A stretch of DNA of 17,873 nucleotides from positions 1-17,873 of the forward strand of contig DATCSE010000134.1 of NCBI GenBank assembly GCA_036568605.1. Direction: 5' to 3'. Below, piece by piece: positions 13,869 through 17,873 of this stretch. The notes beneath the pieces are model-generated. The model saw nothing but the letters and a program-made list of their open reading frames with translations. It did not search any database and was not told where the DNA came from. The stretch is from DATCSE01 sp036568605. Its GTDB lineage: Bacteria; Pseudomonadota; Gammaproteobacteria; Burkholderiales; Burkholderiaceae_C. Position 1 is the first letter of the stretch; the number at the start of each line of letters is the position of its first letter. The position numbers and the translations under genes were made by a program.

Positions 13869-16800
13869 ATGACCACCACCCCGACGACACTGGCTTGCTG
13901 CTTCATCGGCGAAGGGACCTTGCTCGTGCAATGCGCCGAGGCGGCAATCGCGCAGGGCCATGCGGTCCGCGGCGTCGTCTCGTCGGCGCCCGCGGTCGTG
14001 CGCTGGTGCGACGCGCGCGGCATCCCGCACATCGCGGCGTCTCAGGACCAGGTGGCGTTCCTCGGCCGCGAGCCGTTCGACTACCTGTTCAGCATCATCA
14101 ACCACGCGGTCTGCGCGCCCGAGGTGCTCGCGCTGCCGAGGCGCGCGGCGATCAATTTCCACGACTCGCTGCTGCCGCGCTACGCGGGCTTCAACGTGAC
14201 CTCGTGGGCGATCCTCTCCGGCGAGGCGAGCCACGGCGTGACGTGGCACGAGATGAGCGAACGGGTCGATGCCGGCCGCATCCTGAAGCAGCGCGAGTTT
14301 GCGATCGCGGCCGACGACACCGCGTTCACGCTGGCGGCGAAGTGCTATGACGCCGGTGCCGGATCGTTCGCGGAGTTGCTGCGCGAGCTCGCCGAGGGCA
14401 CCTCGGCGCCGCGAGCCCAGGACAGCGCGCAGCGCAGCTACTTCGCGCGCCAGCGCCGCCCCGCCGGCGGTGCGCTGATCGCGTGGGATCGTCCGGCGGC
14501 GGAGATGGCCGCGCTGGTGCGCGCGCTGAACTTCGGACCCGATGCGAATCCGTTCGCCGTGCCGAAGTGCCGCTTGGGTGACGAGTGGTTCGTCGTCGCC
14601 GATGCGGCCGCAGTCGATGGCGGCACGGCAGCTCCCGGCACGCTCGTCGCAATCGAGCCTGACGGCATCACCGTGGCGACTGCGACCGTGCCGCTGCGCG
14701 TGCGTGCGCTGCAGACGCTGACGGGTGTGGCCGTCTCGCCGCACGACCTCGCGTTGCGCAATGGCTGGCGGCCCGGAGTGCAACTGGCCCGGCTGGCCGA
14801 CGATGCGCAGATGCACTTCGCGCAGACGGTCGATCGTCTGGCGAAGCATGAAGCGTTCTGGGTGCGGCGGCTGATCGCATGCACGCCGTACGCGCTGGCG
14901 CAGCGCCCCGGCGCGGTGGCGCTACCGGGGCCGCGGGTGCGCCGGCGTTTCGAACTGCCCGAGGCCGCGCGCGCGGCGCTGCATGCCAGCCTGCCGGGCG
15001 ATGTTGCCGGCGTGTCGCCGGGCGATGCGGTGATCGCGCTGTTCGGCGTGCTGCTGGGCCGGCTCGGCGATGCGGACGCGACTGTCGAGCTCGGCTACCG
15101 CGATGCCGCATTGCGCGAGATCGAGCAGAGCGGTGGCGTGCCGGCGCTGTGGTCACCGCAGGTGCCGCTGCGGCTTGCGTTCGATGCCAGGCTGGCCGTG
15201 GCCGACGCGATCGCGGCCGCTGGCCGCGAGCTCGCGATCGTGCGCGAGCACGGCACGTACCTGCGCGATGTCGCGGCGCGCCAACCGGCACTGCGTGCCT
15301 CCGCGACGGCCCATTTCCCGGTGCGCATCGGCGTGGCCGACACGCTGGCCGCCATCGACCTGCTCGCCGACGACGCCTTGGTGTTCGGTGTCGAAGCGGG
15401 CAGCGGCGACGGCTTCTTCGACGTCGACCCGGCGCAGGTCGCGCCGGACACCCTGGCCGCGCTGACCGAGCAGTTCGAGGCGCTGCTGGCCGGCTTCGCG
15501 CAGGCACCCGCCACGCCGCTCGCGCAGTTGCCGCTGATCACGGCCGCGCAGCGCCAGCGCCTGCTGGTTGAATGGAACGACACCGCCGTGCCGATCGCGC
15601 CGTTGCGCTGCGTGAACGAGCTGATCGCCGAGCAGATGCAGCGCACGCCCGACGCGACCGCGCTGGTGTTTCGCGACGCGGCGATCACCTATCGCGAGCT
15701 TGGCGAGCGCACCGACGAGCTCGCGCGCGAGCTGCGCAGCCTCGGGATCGGGCCCGACGTGATGGTCGGCCTGTGCGCCGAGCGGTCGATCGAGATGGTC
15801 GTGGGCATGGTCGCGATCCTGAAGGCCGGCGGCGCGTATGTGCCGATGGACCCGCAGTACCCGGCCGAACGGCTCGCGATGATGCTGGAGGATTCGAACG
15901 CGCCGGTGCTGCTCACGCAGCGCAAGCTGGCCGCGACGCTGCCACCGCATGCGGCGAAGCTGGTGCTGCTGGACGCGCCGCGGGCGAGCCTGCCGCCGGC
16001 CGCGGTCGACTCCGGCGTGACGCCGGAGAATCTCGCGTACGTGATCTTCACGTCCGGTTCCACCGGCCGGCCCAAGGGCGTGATGATCGAGCACCGCAAC
16101 GTTGCGAACTTCTTCGTCGGGATGGACGCGAGCCTCGGTCACCGCCCCGGCGTCGACCAGCCCGGCGTGTGGCTCGCGGTGACGAGCATCTCGTTCGACA
16201 TCTCGGTGCTGGAGTTGCTGTGGACGCTCGCGCGCGGCTTCAAGGTCGTGATCCAGCCCGAGGCACCGCGTGCTGCGGCCGAGTCGACTCGCGATGCGCC
16301 GGCGCTGCAGCACGCGAAGCGCCCGATCGACTTCAGCCTGTTCTTCTTCGCGGCCGATGCCGCCGAGGCCGGCGCGGACGGCGGTTACCGTTACCGCCTG
16401 CTGCTCGAGGGCGCGAAGTACGCCGACCGCCACGGCTTCTCGGCTGTCTGGACGCCCGAGCGCCACTTCCATGCGTTCGGCGGCCTGTACCCGAACCCGT
16501 CGATCACGAGCGCGGCGATCGCGGTGCTGACGGAGCGGCTGCAGATTCGAGCCGGCAGTGTCGTGCTGCCGCTGCACAGCCCGTTGCGTGTTGCCGAGGA
16601 GTGGTCGGTGGTCGACAACCTGTCGCGCGGCCGCGTCGGGCTGTCGTTCGCGTCGGGCTGGCATGCCAACGACTTCGCGTTCGCGCCGGACAACTTCGCC
16701 GACCGCAAGAAGATCATGTTCGACGGCATCGCGACCGTGAAGAAGCTGTGGCGCGGCGAGGCGGTGCCGGCGCGCAGCGGCAACGGCAGCGAGATCGAGG

Positions 16801-17873
16801 TGAAGGTGCTGCCGCGGCCGATCCAGACGGAGCCGCCGATGTGGGTCACCGCGGCGGGCAGCCCCGAGACCTTCCGCATGGCAGGCCAGCTCGGTGCGAA
16901 CTGCCTGACGAACATGCTGGGCCAGAACCTCGACGATCTCGCGAAGAAGATCGCGACCTACCGCGCGGCGCGGCGCGAGCACGGCCATGCCGGCGAGGGC
17001 AGCGTCTGCGTGATGCTGCACACCTTCGTCGGCACCGATCTCGACGCGGTGCGCGAGACCGTACGCGTGCCGTTCACGAACTACCTGAAGACTTCGACCG
17101 ACCTGATCAAGCAGGCCCGTTGGGAGTTCCCGGCGTTCCGCCAGGCCGGCCAGACCGCCGCGGACGGCGCGGGTGGCGCGGGTGGTGCGGTGCCGATGAC
17201 GCCCGACGATCTGACGCCCGAGGAAACCGAGGCGCTGATGGCGCACGCCTTCGAGCGCTACTTCAAGACCAGCGGCCTGTTCGGCACGCCGCAGAGCTGT
17301 CTCGCGTTCGTCGACCAGCTCAAGGGTATCGGCGTCGACGAGATCGCCTGCCTGATCGACTTCGGCGTCGCATCCGAGACGGTGCTGGAAAACCTCGTGC
17401 ACCTGAACGACCTGCGCGAGCGCTGCAACGCGCAGGCAGGTCTCGCGACGGAGAGCAGTGCCGAGACGGATGAATCGATCGCGGCGCAGCTGCGGCGGCA
17501 TCGCGTCACGCATTTCCAGAGCACGCCGTCGATGGCGCGCATGGTGGCGTCGGAGCCCGACGGGCTGGCCGCGCTGCGCCCGCTGCGCAAGCTGCTGCTC
17601 GGCGGCGAGGCGCTGCCGCCGGCACTGGCGCGGCAACTGGCCGACACGGTCGCCGGCGATCTGATGAACATGTACGGCCCGACCGAGACGACCGTCTGGT
17701 CGTCGTGTTCGCGCGTCTCGCGCAGCACCGAGCCGGCCAACGGCATCACGATAGGCCGGCCGATTGCGAACACCGAGATCTACCTGCTGGACCGGCAACT
17801 GCAACCGGTGCCGATTGGCGTGCCGGGCGAGTTGCTGATCGGCGGTGCCGGCGTCGTGCGCGGCTACCTGGAC
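13869..17873 (+). CDS. NRPS with formyltransferase, half C domain and monooxygenase-split A(Gly) domain (3' partial)
   Basis: The frame runs from the ATG at 13869 to the right edge without a stop (1335 residues visible). Order: formyltransferase about 5-305; the C-terminal half of a condensation domain about 318-568; A-domain N part about 572-800 (A3 FTSGSTGRPKG at 727); a luciferase-like flavin monooxygenase about 815-1187; A-domain remainder from about 1200 (MYGPTETT at 1268), cut before A7. The specificity residues rejoined across the insertion are D777, I778, L781, Q1217, L1243, G1245, M1268, V1276, W1277, the same glycine-type code as in the upstream NRPS; the tenth lies off-window. A formyltransferase domain at the N-terminus is known from initiating NRPSs such as linear gramicidin LgrA, and a monooxygenase inserted in a glycine A domain from myxothiazol MtaG. 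The inferred role is to load glycine, formylate it and possibly oxidise its alpha carbon. A carrier domain is expected beyond the edge. Confidence 0.92.
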   Translation, partial: MTTTPTTLACCFIGEGTLLVQCAEAAIAQGHAVRGVVSSAPAVVRWCDARGIPHIAASQDQVAFLGREPFDYLFSIINHAVCAPEVLALPRRAAINFHDSLLPRYAGFNVTSWAILSGEASHGVTWHEMSERVDAGRILKQREFAIAADDTAFTLAAKCYDAGAGSFAELLRELAEGTSAPRAQDSAQRSYFARQRRPAGGALIAWDRPAAEMAALVRALNFGPDANPFAVPKCRLGDEWFVVADAAAVDGGTAAPGTLVAIEPDGITVATATVPLRVRALQTLTGVAVSPHDLALRNGWRPGVQLARLADDAQMHFAQTVDRLAKHEAFWVRRLIACTPYALAQRPGAVALPGPRVRRRFELPEAARAALHASLPGDVAGVSPGDAVIALFGVLLGRLGDADATVELGYRDAALREIEQSGGVPALWSPQVPLRLAFDARLAVADAIAAAGRELAIVREHGTYLRDVAARQPALRASATAHFPVRIGVADTLAAIDLLADDALVFGVEAGSGDGFFDVDPAQVAPDTLAALTEQFEALLAGFAQAPATPLAQLPLITAAQRQRLLVEWNDTAVPIAPLRCVNELIAEQMQRTPDATALVFRDAAITYRELGERTDELARELRSLGIGPDVMVGLCAERSIEMVVGMVAILKAGGAYVPMDPQYPAERLAMMLEDSNAPVLLTQRKLAATLPPHAAKLVLLDAPRASLPPAAVDSGVTPENLAYVIFTSGSTGRPKGVMIEHRNVANFFVGMDASLGHRPGVDQPGVWLAVTSISFDISVLELLWTLARGFKVVIQPEAPRAAAESTRDAPALQHAKRPIDFSLFFFAADAAEAGADGGYRYRLLLEGAKYADRHGFSAVWTPERHFHAFGGLYPNPSITSAAIAVLTERLQIRAGSVVLPLHSPLRVAEEWSVVDNLSRGRVGLSFASGWHANDFAFAPDNFADRKKIMFDGIATVKKLWRGEAVPARSGNGSEIEVKVLPRPIQTEPPMWVTAAGSPETFRMAGQLGANCLTNMLGQNLDDLAKKIATYRAARREHGHAGEGSVCVMLHTFVGTDLDAVRETVRVPFTNYLKTSTDLIKQARWEFPAFRQAGQTAADGAGGAGGAVPMTPDDLTPEETEALMAHAFERYFKTSGLFGTPQSCLAFVDQLKGIGVDEIACLIDFGVASETVLENLVHLNDLRERCNAQAGLATESSAETDESIAAQLRRHRVTHFQSTPSMARMVASEPDGLAALRPLRKLLLGGEALPPALARQLADTVAGDLMNMYGPTETTVWSSCSRVSRSTEPANGITIGRPIANTEIYLLDRQLQPVPIGVPGELLIGGAGVVRGYLD
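13881..14783 (+). other. Formyltransferase domain (methionyl-tRNA formyltransferase type)
   Basis: Residues 5-305 hold an N-terminal formyltransferase fold and an FMT_C-like second part (about 200-305). The catalytic set Asn96, His98 (INFHDSLLPRYAG) and Asp134 (HEMSERVDAG) has the His-to-Asp spacing of 36 seen in E. coli Fmt. All three residues are present, so transfer of formyl from 10-formyl-tetrahydrofolate to the amine of a carrier-bound aminoacyl group is plausible. Confidence 0.85.
14820..15572 (+). other. Truncated condensation domain (C-terminal lobe only)
   Basis: Residues 318-568 begin at KHEAFWVRRL, the segment that in the intact C1 domain of the upstream NRPS (HEAFWLRRF) lies about 55 residues after HHxxxDG. 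They end with the usual C-to-A junction (QRLLVEWNDTAVP). No HHxxxDG and no N-terminal lobe are present; the formyltransferase occupies that place. It should not catalyse peptide bond formation and may act as a spacer or docking surface. Confidence 0.72.
16311..17429 (+). other. Luciferase-like flavin monooxygenase domain inserted in an A domain
   Basis: Residues 815-1187 interrupt the A domain between motif A4 (SFDISVLEL) and motif A5. Conserved blocks of the natural-product luciferase-like monooxygenase subfamily are visible: WTPERHFHAFGGLYPNPS (861-878), GSVVLPLHSPLRVAEEW (896-912) and NLSRGRVGLSFASGW (917-931). Flanking A-domain sequence resumes at about 1200 with the expected residues, so this is an in-frame insertion and not a broken gene. 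Such domains use reduced FMN and O2. Hydroxylation of the glycine alpha carbon is an inference from MtaG. Confidence 0.85.
17166..17192 (+). repeat. Short 9-base tandem repeat inside the monooxygenase domain
   Basis: GGCGCGGGT occurs twice in tandem (17166-17174 and 17175-17183), followed by a degenerate third copy, encoding an in-frame Gly/Ala-rich loop (GAGGAGGAV, residues 1100-1108). It is probably a flexible surface loop that can vary in length by slippage. Confidence 0.75.

Noticed and set aside
16263..17459. Frameshift or mobile insertion breaking the second A domain
   Set aside because: The frame is continuous, the inserted sequence is a complete monooxygenase domain known in this position, and the A-domain specificity residues resume in register.
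15572..17473. Long plus-strand frame of 633 residues in another phase across the A/monooxygenase region
   Set aside because: It is Arg-rich and motif-free, while the frame from 13869 carries continuous conserved motifs through the same bases.
15153..17804. Long open frame on the minus strand (883 residues)
   Set aside because: It is antisense to the split A domain and monooxygenase; Arg/Val/Gln-rich with no domain.

Overview
This window is an internal piece of a modular NRPS/PKS natural-product gene cluster. Everything reads on the + strand and it is almost entirely coding. GC content is very high (roughly 70% by eye) with strong G/C at third codon positions. That fits a GC-rich proteobacterium such as Burkholderiales, Xanthomonadales or a myxobacterium. 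The genus cannot be fixed from the sequence alone.

Layout: (1) 1-1583, the C-terminal end of a protein cut by the left edge, carrying a PLP-dependent aminotransferase domain of the glutamate-1-semialdehyde aminotransferase type found in PKS/NRPS hybrids. (2) 1583-7468, an NRPS with order C-A-PCP-C-PCP-TE, started by a TGATG stop/start overlap. Its single A domain carries a glycine-type code, its second module has no A domain, and its thioesterase has a Cys where Ser is usual. (3) 7471-8139, an Sfp-type phosphopantetheinyl transferase. (4) 8233-13836, a one-module cis-AT PKS with the unusual order KS-AT-KR-DH-carrier. (5) 13869 to the right edge, an NRPS with a formyltransferase domain, the C-terminal half of a condensation domain, and a second glycine-type A domain split by a luciferase-like flavin monooxygenase domain. 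Gaps between genes are small (overlap, 2, 93 and 32 bases), which suggests one operon whose promoter lies outside the window.

Inferred cooperation: the PPTase arms the carrier domains. The formyltransferase-bearing NRPS looks like an initiation or tailoring module acting on glycine (N-formylation, possibly alpha-oxidation). The PKS adds and reduces/dehydrates a two-carbon unit. The aminotransferase converts a beta-keto thioester to a beta-amino group on which the C-A(Gly)-PCP module can build. The terminal C-PCP-TE adds an unknown unit and releases the product. Gene order is not collinear with this scheme, because the TE gene precedes the probable starter gene. The features most worth attention are the formyltransferase/half-C/split-A-monooxygenase protein, the A-less C-PCP-TE end with a cysteine thioesterase, and the KR-before-DH module.
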